Under the pieces are notes generated by a model. The model had not been told where the DNA came from, made no database searches, and saw only the letters and a list, made by a program, of their open reading frames with translations. Below, in pieces: positions 10,652 to 22,032 of a stretch of 64,000 bases of DNA. Source of the stretch: Acanthochlamys bracteata (lineage: Eukaryota > Streptophyta > Magnoliopsida > Pandanales > Velloziaceae); NCBI GenBank assembly GCA_019914995.1, contig CM034133.1, positions 1,364,001 through 1,428,000 of the forward strand, read 5' to 3'. Numbering within the stretch: position 1 is the first letter of the stretch; every line of letters starts with the position of its first letter. A program made the position numbers and the translations under genes.

Positions 10652-12653
10652 ATGGGTATCAGTCAGACTGCAAAAATTGCTCTTGTTACTTCCACTTTTG
10701 GAGCATTGGCCTTCATATTTGGTGTAATTGCTGAAAACAAAAAGGTCTATTATTTGTTTTGTTTAAAATTACTTTCTTCATGGATGGCATGCAACTTTTG
10801 TTTGCTTCTTTCCATTGTTACCAATCTTTGTGTATTTGAATGCTGTTCGGGTTGGATCATCCCTGTGCTCTTACATGGGGCCTTTTCATGTTTTTCATAA
10901 AATATGTAATCCGAGAGAAATTTTAAAGACATATTTTGCTTGAATATGGTTGTTATAGTGCTGCTCATCGTTGTGGTTACAGGCAAATGAGTTTCCTTGA
11001 ATGCCTTTATTTTATCTATGTCCTTGTCAAAGGTCCTTTGTGTTACTTCGTTATATCAATTCCTGCCGCTTATTTCTTGCAACCTTGCTTTGAGCTACTT
11101 TAATCTTAAATGAAAAAAACAAAATTTGAAACTACGAGATGGTAGCAAGTGGCCTATGTCTTGCCCACTCCCTGTTTGTATTCTTGGTAAGTTTGTTCAA
11201 GCTTATCGTATGTGTAGCCAATGATTGGTGACTGCCACAACCTGGAAATAGCTAAATAGCAAATTGCATTGGTTAAAGTTTATTTTTGTGACTGATGCAT
11301 GCAACGTGCACCTCACTTCCAAATATTAAAGTTGATGATTTGCTATACTTTATAGATTTGTTCTTGTTCTATTTGTTATCAATAATTGTAATTTGATGCT
11401 AAATCCTTTCTTAAGTTTGTTTGAAGTTCGATGTTGTTTATGTATTTTGACATCTTATTCCATTGTCTTACAGCCTCCATATGGAACTCCAATTCCAGGG
11501 AAAGGTGTTACCATATGCAGTTATCCGAAGGACCCAACAGTTGCTTTAGGTGCCTTGTCTGCCGTGACACTCTTAATATCTGCTGGGATGGGAGTATTCT
11601 CTGTGAAATATCCGTACAAAGGCCAACATGTTCCTTTCCAAGCTTTGATTCGTAGCACAAGCTTTCTTGTATTCTTGTGTGTTGCAGGGTAAGTTTGTGT
11701 TATGTTTTTTTTTCCCCTAACTAAATAGTTGTGCTTATGAAATTGGTTTTCCAAGTAAGCTTCATCCTGCAACTTCTTTCTGGTACTGATGGTTAAGTTT
11801 CTATATGTGGAACTGCTAGACAAGTGAACATATTTTAATTATCTAATGGAAATGCATTACTGCATGGAGAGATTCAAATATATGTTTGTGCTGGTGATGC
11901 AACCTCGTAATCTTTACACATCCTTGAATAGGTTCCCAATTCTCCTTTGCAGTAATTCAATAACATTGAACTTGGTAATACTATTTACTTGTTCAAAAAG
12001 CACTCCATCAACTTGTTCAAGTAAATTCTACTGCAACTTCTATCTGGTATTAATGGTTAAGTTTCAATATACGGAACCACCGAACAAGTGAACATATTTT
12101 AGTTCTCTAAGTTGAAATTGAGTTCGGTGTAGAAGAGTCATATATATGTTTGTGCTGGTGATGCTACCTTGTAATCTTTACACATCGTTGAATAGGTTTC
12201 CCACAAGTATCCTTAGCAGGAATCATGTACATTGAATGGTCAATACTATTGGCTTGTTCAAAAAGCACTCCATCAACTTGGTAAAGCTTTCATGGTTATG
12301 CAAGTATTGTATACTTTTCATCTTGAATCATTTTCTTGTTTTGCTGAACCAGAACTGCAACAGCATTTGCATTTGCAATGACACTGTGGGCAACCATCGC
12401 TGAAGGTCTTCAGAGATCCCATAATGTTTATCCAGGTGTTTTAGATGAATGTACAACAGCAAAGACTGGTCTTTTTGGTGGTGCTGCATTCCTAGCCTTG
12501 GATTCTACGCTCTTCTGGCTCGTCTGCCAGATGCTAGTCCTTAACGCTAGGGAAGATTACCTTGAAGAAGAAGATCCTAAAGGCAATTATGGACAAGTTC
12601 TTGTTACTGATTATGGAACCGATGATGCTGAGGATCCTACTTCAAAGGTATAG
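10652..12653 (+). CDS. DUF1218 four-helix membrane protein
   Basis: Three exons, 10652-10744, 11474-11688 and 12353-12653, give 202 residues. The first segment GISQTAKIALVTSTFGALAF is a membrane helix. Three further hydrophobic stretches follow: around VALGALSAVTLLISAGMGVF, TSFLVFLCVAGTATAFAFAM and GGAAFLALDSTLFWLVCQML. The tail is acidic and ends TSKV. This layout and the conserved Cys residues match the plant DUF1218 family, whose better-known members affect wall lignin and leaf symmetry; which role this one has cannot be read from sequence. The start is the first ATG after a 5'-UTR intron acceptor at about 10630. Intron 2 carries a ~264-bp tandem duplication. Confidence 0.86.
11767..12290. 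repeat. ~264-bp tandem duplication in DUF1218 intron 2
   Basis: Two diverged copies lie end to end, about 11767-12030 and 12031-12290. Matching landmarks sit 264 bp apart, for example TATGTTTGTGCTGGTGATGC at 11881 and 12145, and CTGCAACTTCT at 11767 and 12031. Shared phrases include AAAAAGCACTCCATCAACTT. The copies differ by scattered substitutions and small indels, so the duplication is not recent. Confidence 0.85.
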
Positions 12654-13281
12654 AAGTCCTAACCAAGACTCATCACGAACTGGATCTCCAGAGATAAGGT
12701 TAATGCTGTGAATAGACTACATATCCAGTAGCTCATCATATACGTCTGATGTGATGCCAAGTGACTGTGGCATTTCTTTGTTTTCAACTATATTTAACAG
12801 TAGTAGTTCGTTCCAGACTTCTGTGTTAATGCAACATAATTATCAAGTCTTACAGCCTGAATAAATATTATTTCCTCTGCGTTACAGAAATTCTCTTACG
12901 AATAAGCTTGCTCCTGTATTTTTTAGCTTAAACAATTCTATTTAAGAGTTGTTAGTGCATAGACTATGTATCACTAAATACTTTCAAGCTGTTGGGTTTG
13001 AATACTAATGAAGAACATTTGCATAATTGTCTGATGCTGCATGTAGATTGCAATAGAAACTGTTTGATCGTGTTGTTGAAGGAAACAATGAAGCTAGAAG
13101 ATGAATGATCCATAATTAACTAAACTGGCCTGAATTTTTCTACTACAAATCTCTACAATTCAGAAAACTCTCCCTCTCTGCAGTGACCGACAGATATGTA
13201 CATCGTCGACTTCTTATTCGACGACAACACTCTGCAGCAATCTCTTCTCGGCGACTGCGTAAAATAAAAACAATCGTTAGG
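12654..13281. other. Convergent 3' ends of DUF1218 and DUF604 genes
   Basis: No coding signal. The two flanking genes converge here, so this ~630 bp holds both 3' untranslated regions and any terminators. Confidence 0.65.
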
Positions 13282-14915
13282 TCACCGACAGGGTCGATCT
13301 TGAAACTTTAAGCATGTATTGTAACTACTTATTACCCTTTTCCACCGGAGAGGATCCGGTCTCTTGTAAACAACAACAGTATCAATGCTCTCTGGCGACG
13401 GAGACTTCCATCGACAGCTAGGGGATTTCCCTTTGTTTCTTTCATGGACACTAACTGTCTCATTCCTTGCCTTATCAAACCTCACGCTCTTAACGTAGTA
13501 CGTGAACGGTTTCTGGCAAGGGTGTCGAGCTACAGGCCTAGTATTGAAAGCATAAGCAAAGTAATCTCCACGCTTGTACCAGTTAAGGAAGGTCCTTGCC
13601 GGCGTCTCAAGTTCTCGAGGAGAGAAACGACCGCGATAGATTTGAACAACGAAGCCCCAGGAGACGGAAACGGACCACCACTGCTTCTTATCGTAGCATA
13701 TCGACTGCTGCATTATGCTTGATGAGTCGAAGGAGACTATTTGGAGAAGGTGTTCGATCGCCTTCACGCGAGTTGTGCCTGGAAATATCGGCTGTACTAC
13801 GTCGAGGTGGTGCAGCGAAACTAGCGGCGCCACCGGGTGTGCCGCAAGCAATCCAAGCAGGTCCCCGTAGACATCATACTACATTCACTCAAAGTAGATA
13901 ATTAAATGATAGAATGAGGGCTAAAGGTTTCAGAAGATGATGAATAGGTGGTCTTGTTTTGCAATTTCAGTTAGCTGACCTGATGAAAACCTGGTTCACG
14001 GGTAAGCGGAACGCCAAGCTCGGCCATGCATGCCTGAATCCGATCATCGCTGCCGTAGAGGTGAGCGTATCGCTTGATGCAAGCATCTTGCATCCTTTCA
14101 AGCTCAACAGCTAACGGATAACTTATGGCGAATCCTCCGCCGCCGTACGCCATCCCGTACGAGAAGAACAAGTTCTGCAGATGGCTCTCCGACGGACTCC
14201 CGATGTAATAAAACTCTCTATGATCATACTTCTGCAAGACTCTAATAACATTCTCGATAATGAATACAGTGTCATCATCTCCCATTACGAACCATCTAAC
14301 GTTTTCCGGCTTCATCCGCAACGTCTCAGAGACGACTCGCGAGATCCGTAAAGCGGAACGAAGACCTGTCGGGTGTTTGTAAGGAAGTCTTGTAGTGCTA
14401 CCGGAGATATGGAACTCAGGTAAACCTTCGCCTTTACGAGTACGAACTTGTTTGTCCAACCAAACGACTCCGCGGGTCTCACCGGGACGCCACCATTGTT
14501 TGATATACTCTTTTCTTTTCTCCCATAACCCCGAGGAAGCCGCGATGCAGAAAACAATATGCTGCAATCCTGTATCTTGTTCATTTTCTTCTTCTTGTGA
14601 TTGATCTGCACCTTCTTCTGCGATCTCTTCTTGTTCTTGTTCTTTTTCAAGAACTACGGTTGTTTCATGGGGTGGCGGAGACGATGGTGGTGTGATATCT
14701 TCTTGCTCCACAGAAGAAGAGTTGGAAAGGGAAAGAGTGGTGTTGAGATCATCAGCGCGGGAGGAGGAAAAGAGAAGGTTGGTGTTGGAAGAGTAGAGAA
14801 GGTAACAGAGAGGAATGATAAAGAAAGACCAAGCAATGAGAGAACGGAGGAGAGTGTTGGCGTGGTAGTGATGATCACGTACCAATGGCTTCTTGTCTAT
14901 GTCATCACCGCCCAT
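13282..14915 (-). CDS. DUF604 family, GT31/Fringe-like glycosyltransferase
   Basis: Two exons on the minus strand, 14915-13980 and 13878-13282 (phase-0 intron, CAG/GT to TAG), give 510 residues, the usual family length. Residues ~21-48 form one signal-anchor helix (SLIAWSFFIIPLCYLLYSS), predicting a type II Golgi protein. A Ser/Glu-rich stem follows. The catalytic-type domain carries QHIVFCIAASS, WWRPGETRGVVWLD, the acidic WFVMGDDDTVF motif that would bind metal and nucleotide sugar, and GGGGFAISYPLA. Exon 2 opens YDVYGDLLGLLAAHPVAPLV and ends in a Cys-containing tail. Family members are assigned to Fringe-related glycosyltransferases, but donor and acceptor are not known for most. The gene looks intact. 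Confidence 0.9.
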
Positions 14916-16064
14916 GTCAGACGACCAGATCGCCGGAAATAATTAATCTTCTGATCAAATGATCTAAAAGTTCTGGCGAATAATTTGGTGAACGAATCAA
15001 TTATATCAAACTTGTGGAGAAGAAAGAAATCCGGAACTTTTTTTTTTCTTTCTTCTTTCGTTTTTTCTTTTTCTTAGACGTGTTTGTAATAATGCAATGG
15101 ATGCAAAGGCTAATCCTAAAAATAGTTACCAAATTTATTTACTAAATGTCTACGAACAGTTTACCTGTATAATTAATCGATATTCATGAATATGTCAACA
15201 CAAATATGGGTCTGAAGTTTTTTTTTCTTTTTCTTTTTTCTTTCAGATTGTGAAGGAAACAAATGCATTCTCGTTCATGGAAGCAAGTGATATGAACAGA
15301 GACATGAAGCAATGAACCAGCGACGAAAAAACCAAATTTCTATTATCATAAACTGACCATAGACACTCAAGCGAATTCATTACATCACAGATAAAAACCT
15401 TTCACGGTTCAGCAAAGTACCGCAAACAGTGGGCACATATAGATGGATCACGAAGCATACATTATTTCTTAATAATTCTACTATTTTAGCTCTTGATATT
15501 ATTTTTTATATTCATTCATTTATCTCTATATGATCTTTTTTCTTAATGAGAGGGATCTTTATATTGAATAATAACAATCGTGTAAATGGTTTCTTCGGTG
15601 GCTTCATAAATACTTATTGTAGTTTTTATTAAGAAGAAGAAAGAAAACAACGGTTCACACTTAAAAAACATTAACCAAAAAGATCAAAAGCAAAATGAAG
15701 AGAGGGTGCATTTAATTGAGATTACTTTCCTCAAATTATTTAAGTAACTTTCACAATACCTGTGGATTTGAAGTACTCTTTTATACATCTACAATTTCTC
15801 GAAGTAAAGATTAAGTAGAAAAAACAAACGAAAGTTTTATGTATTAGGAACCTACAAATTAAAAAACTGTTGATATTTTTTAATTTTCTTTCAAATTTTT
15901 TTTTACAATATTCTAATTTTAAATTTGAAAAATATAAATAAATTATATGTATAATTTTTTAAAATCTAAATAATAGCAGGTTCATTTCTTAAAAAAACTA
16001 AGAAAAACTACTTTTCTTAAAAAATTTTTAAAATTGACAATTCGCAAGTGATCCTTGAGTTTTG
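14916..16064. other. 5' flank of DUF604 gene and intergenic DNA
   Basis: Pyrimidine-rich stretch just upstream of the DUF604 start (about 15038-15075), then AT-rich DNA. No open frame resembling a gene was found on either strand. Confidence 0.6.
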
Positions 16065-16395
16065 ATCACCATGGAAGATCATCACTCACAGAATTCTGAT
16101 CAGAAATACTGAGGTCCACTTCCAAGTAATCATTACCCAAATCTTCAAGCCACCCACTAGCATACTTACTCCACTACTGCGCAGACCAACTTTAGATAAG
16201 AATCTACAAATGCTATGTTGGCATCGACGTTTCCTGAGATACCATCTCCGATATCTTATTAGTCAGTAGACTACATTACGTACAACATAAATCATCAACA
16301 ACAAAAAGTGCCTATCCAATACGCCCGTCTTTGAAATGAGAAGGTACTTGCGACCAACCGGAGAAAGTAGCAAAGCTACCAAATGCTCAATGACA
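16065..16395 (-). pseudogene. Decayed coding-like segment, family not recognised
   Basis: Read on the minus strand, short protein-like stretches occur in shifting frames. One reads GSFATFSGWSQVPSHFKDGR and stops. Further 3' there is GDGISGNVDANIAFVDSYLK, then WLEDLGNDYLEVDLSISDQN continuing into an acidic end and a TGA. The serine and acidic composition and the clean terminal stop look like the C-terminus of a regulatory protein, but at least one frame shift and two stops interrupt it. It lies exactly where the missing 3' exons of the TerC pseudogene should be. I do not recognise the family; it could also be chance. Confidence 0.3.
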
Positions 16396-16495
16396 TAGTA
16401 GTGGACAGTGAATCTGAGATATAAAAAAACCGATCGAAAGTATAAGGACTTGTTTCAATTGCAAAAAACCGACCTGAGTGTCAAACAAAAGGTAC

Positions 16496-18955
16496 CTGTG
16501 AATAGTCTAATTCTGACATACTTTCTGAGACGAGAATACATAGTGATCTCAAATCTGCAAAACCAAATGTTCATATGATCAGAAGCCGCTCACAATGTGC
16601 AGAGCAAAACATAATCTTTCATGGAAAGAACAAATCAATTTAATCATGCTAAGGGAAAGAATAGCACATGCGTGCTAAAGGGATTAAAGGTGCTAATTTG
16701 ACATAACCATTGCAGCATTTAAAAAGATACCTGATATGGCAAACAAATTCGAAGAAAAAATGATAAAAGGATCTTTTGTTACTCCAAAAACTGCTGGGAT
16801 TGAATCCACCTAGAGATAGCACATAGAGTCATAATTTCGGTTTTAACAAGGGTATGAACATTGTAAAAGGAGCAGAAGAACTACCGCAAATGCAATATCA
16901 CTGAGTTCGATAACTGCAACAGTGAGAAGGGTGTAGCCTGCACATATCAATACAATATTAGCGCAGACCAAAGAGAAAGCTATTTTTCATAGTATAAATA
17001 TAAGAAGACCTTACTTTCCCTAGACCATCTTTTTCTGTAAAGAAGCAGGCACTATCATAGTAGGCTGCAACACAATGCTCACAATCAGAAACTACAAACC
17101 TTCCACAGGGTTTCCTTTCCCCCAAATTTAAGCTTAAAGGAGAAAGGTACTAAGAAATAACTTGTAATTGATGGGGAAAAGAATAATAAAACAACCAATG
17201 AGCTTAAAGCCGCAACTCATTCAAATTTACATTTCTGTAAATCAGGCTACTATATCAGTATTCCGAATATTACCATGAACAACACAGCCATGCCCCTAAC
17301 AAAGCACATTCCTCTGATATTTGGGGTTCTCCTACATATCCATTCGATTTTTTTCGTACTATAGATTCTAGATTAGACCAATCCTCTAGCAGTTAACTTA
17401 GTTACTCAAACTTGACATGTATAACAAAGACCAAATAAACTTTTACCAGTGGCAGTGTGCATGTTGGAAACAAAACATAAAAAGTGTATTTCCCAGTTCT
17501 GCATGTTGGAAACAAAACAAAAAGTGTTTTTCCCAATTCATGCAATAGTTTATAGTTGAATCTGTTTCTAGGAATTGGAAATTATTTCCTTTTCATTCTT
17601 CAGATAGTGCAAACATTATTAATGCAATCTCAATGGAGTTGAAATTAACAGATAGAAGGAATCTATCAAAGCTTCCATGTAATGGCAGTGAAGATATGCC
17701 AAATGAAAAAGGCCATGCTTAGTAATAATCAAGAATAAGCCCTTCGTAACTTACAAGTAACTTGAATGAATTTTTGACATGTTTTAACTACAAAGTTGTC
17801 AGCAAGGTCCATTTCTTCCTCTTTAGCTGAAAACAACTGTCACAACATTAAGTACTTGGGAAAAGAATAAGCATCAACATGTTCATCTGGTTCCATGACT
17901 AAGTGTGTAGTTTCGGTATGTCAAGATAAGTTATATTGCCTTTTTGACTAAGCAAAGATCAAAAGGTAGAATTTAAAACTAATGGGAGGTTTTCTAATCA
18001 TCACAGAAAAAGTTATTACCTGGTACAAAGAGAACAGAAGAACCAAAGCTAGTAACAAGTTAACTGCCTCAAACCTCTAGCAATCAAAATATTAAAATAA
18101 AAGGGGAATGATGAAAGAGAAATTTGGATATTTTGGTGAGAGCAGAAAAAGAAATTAAGAAACCTTAGTATAGCAGTTCCAAGCAAGATCATTACAGCTC
18201 GAAAAATTATTGCACCAGCAATACCATAAGAAAGCACCTTACTATATATGCAGAGCAAAAACCATCAGATGAGCAACAAAGCATAATTGAAATGGAGTGA
18301 GACAACAGGCAAGAGAAGATTATCTTTTACCTGATAACTTGTGGCACTTTGAAATATTTGAAAATCAGAGCAAAAACAAAGAGATTGTCCACAGACAGGC
18401 CTTGCTCCTGCATATATCTATAATGAAACCATTCCCAGAAGTTCAAAGAGCATTGAACAGAAATAGAATATACTTAAGCAGGAGGCAAGATAATGCACAG
18501 GTATGCTGCAGGAACATGAGCACATATACTAACTGATGAATGTAAGTACAGCAACGTTTTTTTTTTGGGACACATTGGAGGAAAATGCATAACACAGGAA
18601 AATAGCGAAAGCAGAAATCACATATGGCATTCGAAACAGGCTATATGTGATTGAAAGAAATGAAATTCAGTTAGGCGGACATTTAAAAAGTATCAACCTA
18701 GCTTAGTTTCACCATGCTTCACAATAAGTAATTTTATGAGGAGAAAATGGCACCAAGTGATACATGATAAATGAAGAAGAAGCACAGTGCATGCAAAATA
18801 CTATCAGTCTATTACCATGAATTGTTAGCAAAAATTTCTGGGAGAAAATCCATACAAAGTAAAGTTTAGCTGATAATCGTGTTTGGCTACCCTCAGAAGC
18901 CTTTCCAGCACCATCCTTGAATTCTATAGATGCCAAAAGTTACAGCAGCACCGAC
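16496..18955 (-). pseudogene. Thylakoid TerC (Alx/TerC family) pseudogene
   Basis: Intact plant TerC is a multi-helix thylakoid membrane protein needed for membrane biogenesis. Minus-strand exons that match it in order: ~18955-18892 (VGAAVTFGI then IEFKDGAGKASE), 18417-18331 (LSVDNLFVFALIFKYFKVPQ), 18241-18165 (VLSYGIAGAIIFRAVMILLG), 18074-18020 (RFEAVNLLLALVLLFSLYQ), 17836-17755 (DLADNFVVKTCQKF), 17064-17015, 16937-16885 (LTVAVIELSDIAFA), 16809-16731 (VDSIPAVFGVTKDPF) and 16554-16496 (LRSLCILVSESMSELDY). Breaks: a shift inside the first exon listed, a damaged exon for the expected FFAGY segment near 18840, a one-base loss in the exon 16937-16885 after GCTACACC, and no sign of the last two membrane helices downstream. 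Introns are kept, so it is a DNA-level duplicate. A weak upstream open segment (19873-19420) could be its old 5' end. Confidence 0.8.
17459..17545. repeat. ~42-bp tandem duplication in a TerC pseudogene intron
   Basis: GCATGTTGGAAACAAAAC recurs about 42 bp apart, each followed by AAAAAGTG and a TTTCCCA stretch with small differences. Confidence 0.75.
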
Positions 18956-19884
18956 TTGCAGCAAGAAAGGAAGATAAGTTCACAAACTATTTAACAAATG
19001 TCGGTTCTCGCTATACAAAACATACCAACAATGTAGCAATAGATCCTCTATCCATAATGCAACTGTTCTGATAGACAGCGATTTACTAGCCATGTTATCC
19101 TGTATACTTTCTGATAAGTAATATAGGATTCCTTTGCATCATCAGACAATTTCCAACTGGTTCTTCCTTTCTGTATAGAAAATGTTACCACATGTCAACC
19201 TACATAATTAAGCTAGAGTCCAGCCAACGAAAGCATGACAGACTTATTTGTAACAAGACGGTGAAGCAAAACGAGTAGAATACAACTACTGAAAGCTGCA
19301 CTACAATGCTGTGGACTAACCTTTAATCTCAACAGAAACTGAATGATATTTGTATACTTAACAATGAAACTGGTGAAACAAGAGTATTTTGTCAAATGTA
19401 ACTATCTATAGAATCAAATGGAAGCTACAACATCTCACCGCTTGTTTTTCGAGATCTCCTCGGTCAGTCCTTCTGGCGCACAGCAGCGGAAACAGCCAGC
19501 AACGACGATTAAACCCAAACCGAAACCCCAGAGCTGAAATCAATAAAGGAAACCACTCTCCGTAACCAAAAAAGAAAAAATCTCTCTCGAATTCGATTAC
19601 GTTAGTCGAGATATATAAATACCTGTAGGGGATAATGAAAAATGAAGCACCGGAGCTCGCTACGGTGGCCAGCGTAGAACTCTGGAGCAATACAATGGCT
19701 GTATACACGAAGCTGAAGCAAATCCCATCTTCTGATTCAGATCGAATCTTCTTCGCTGCAGAAGAAGCAACGACACAACAACAACAGCAGCAGCAATACA
19801 GCCGCAAGAGATTTCTTTCAGTTCTTTTCCAGTTTTCTTCGGTGGATGATACGGTAATTGCCATTACTACCATTTTCCACTGTA

Positions 19885-19925
19885 TAAGCTAATGGGCTGA
19901 GTGTATTGGTCCGGCCCAAAAGACA
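19885..19925. promoter_or_regulatory. Site II-type GGCCCA/TGGGCT motifs upstream of MOS11
   Basis: ATGGGCTG at about 19892 and GGCCCAAA at about 19914 lie ~160 bp upstream of the MOS11 start. Such site II elements are bound by TCP factors in promoters of growth-related plant genes. Function here is inferred from the motif only. Confidence 0.4.
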
Positions 19926-20077
19926 AGTTTTAAAAGCAAGTGAGGATATTTTGTTTTGTTTTTAATATTCGAAAAGAAATTAACAAACTCGTCGGAGCAA
20001 ATTTTTGTTCATCGATTTCGACAAAACCCCTGCAGCAGAAGAGAAAAAAAAAAGATTATCTAATCTTTGATTGATAG

Positions 20078-22032
20078 ATGGAAGGAAACAATACGATATC
20101 GGGGATCCAACAAGAAGACCTGAGAAGAGAAACCCTAGCTGGCGTGGCGGCGCGAGAGGAGACGGCGGGGACGGACGGTGGTGAGAAGAAGGTTTTGGGG
20201 AATAAACAGCAGCGGAGCTCTGCGGCGGCGGCAGCTGTAGGCGGTGGAGGTGGAGCGGTGACGTTGCCGTCAGGAAGCGATTTGGAGAAGAAATTCCGGC
20301 GTGCGGAAAGATTTGGTATGCCTGTTCAGCTGTCTGAGCAGGAGAAGCGTTCTACTCGAGCTCAGCGGTAGGTTTTCTTTCGTTAATTTGTTGGTTTTGA
20401 ATTCCAAGTCTGGATTTAGCTTGAATTTGTTGGATAAATTGGTTTCTGCGGCTTTGAATTGATGTTATCTTCTTATATACCATTCACTCAGATAAAGGGG
20501 TTATGCTGATTCATTTTCCTAGAACTGTACTTGAGTAATTCTAAAAAAAGAAAGAGGACAACCTTGGATCGTTGGCGAGGATCAGAAAAACATTGTGCTG
20601 ATGATCCCATTGATGATTAAGTTATCAGAATAGAACAATTGATTGGAGGATCTCAATCACTCGTTACTTGTGTTTATTCCCTCGAGTCTTGATTGTTGTA
20701 GTTGACATTACATATAGGTAGTAGCTCCTATTGCATGACGTTCTTAGTTGAATTTCTGTTGCTTCTTCATTAATTTGATGATTAACTGTCCCACTGAATT
20801 TTAATTGATAAACTTCAGAGTTTTTTGTATAACCAAAATGTATTGGCTCTGACCCAAAAAAAAAAAAAAAAAAGTTTTTTGGCATAGGCTTTTTTAATGC
20901 AGATAACTTTTCTTGTTGGGGTCTTTACATCTAGCATAACGGCCTCAGTTTGATTGACTTCTATCATGTGTACACTTTGCCTGCCCCATAGTAGCTGATG
21001 TTGTTGAAAGATTTGCTCATATGCATATATCTCCCAATTTCCATTTTTAAGTGTGCTTGATAATCCGTCAAAAAGCAGCTCCTTCTTTGCCTCTGGATGT
21101 AACTGCCGTGTGAGAACTCTTACGCATCGATACACAGTTATATATATATATATGTTTTTCAAATAAGGATATACAGATCAATAGAAAGTACAATAGAAAG
21201 CGGTAGGAATAGGACACCGGCATTGACACGAGGTAGGATGCGGACTATTATTGATAGATATAACCCTACTGATGTTATTTTAATTCTGTGAGTGACTTAG
21301 TTTTTCCTGTATACTGTCTGATGAACTACTTCAGTTATGAAAGATATGACAAACTGAGAATGGTTTGCTATTTCAATATGGCTTTTGCTTTTGAGTAGTT
21401 TACGTTAAAGCTTGCTAAAGTGTGTTGTCTATGGAGGTTACTCCTTACTATGTTTGCAGCTGAACTTTCTTTGCACGCTGTGGTTAATATTGGCACGTTG
21501 TATCTTCATGGCAGGTTTGGGACTGTCTCTACATTGCCTTCAGTCAATGACTCTGGAAAACTACAAGAGCAGAAAAGGAAGGCCAGGGCGGAGAGGTCCC
21601 TATTCATTCTCTTTTATTGCTACCTGCTCTATTTTTGTGGTCCGTGTGAGCATTACCAGGGCAGTATGTGTACCTTAGCTGGTTATTCGTTGTGTGTTAA
21701 ATTGTCTTTGAGATGGTCCCTTTCTGTCATTGCTTAGGTTTGGGATTGTGGAACAGATGCTTGATGATGAAGAAGCAAAAAAGAAGGTTCGGTTAGCTAG
21801 ATTTTCACAGAATGCTAAACCAGATAGTTTGGAAGAGGAGAAGAGAAAAGCCAGAGCAGCTAGGTAAGTGAGTTTTAAGTGATTGTAAAAGGTAGTTCCT
21901 GTTTGTATCTCAAGTCTTTGTTGGCAGCTGCCTTATACATTACCTGGTAGGTTTTCACAAGCTGCTAATGAAGTCAACGGAAATGGCAAAGCATTAACCA
22001 CAACTAAGACTAGTGGAGGAGGTTCCACATGA
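20078..22032 (+). CDS. MOS11: MOS11 / SARNP (Tho1-like) mRNA-export protein
   Basis: Four exons, 20078-20367, 21515-21595, 21738-21863 and 21951-22032, give 192 residues, a usual length. The N-terminus is Gly/Ala-rich with an acidic-basic mix. From about residue 75 come short basic repeats, each closing in RFG or RFS: RRAERFG, RAQRFG, KARAERFG, VRLARFS and KARAARFS. This pattern is the Tho1/MOS11 C-terminal domain. The Arabidopsis protein is nuclear, homologous to human CIP29/SARNP, and helps export mRNA; loss suppresses snc1 autoimmunity. All three introns split the same Arg codon just before the Phe of a repeat. No breaks seen. Confidence 0.9.

Noticed and set aside
19406..19892. Overlapping open frames with Cys or Gln runs
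   Set aside because: Both come from a CAG/CAA repeat at about 19770-19795 read on opposite strands. Neither resembles a known protein; at most the minus strand holds the old 5' end of the TerC pseudogene.
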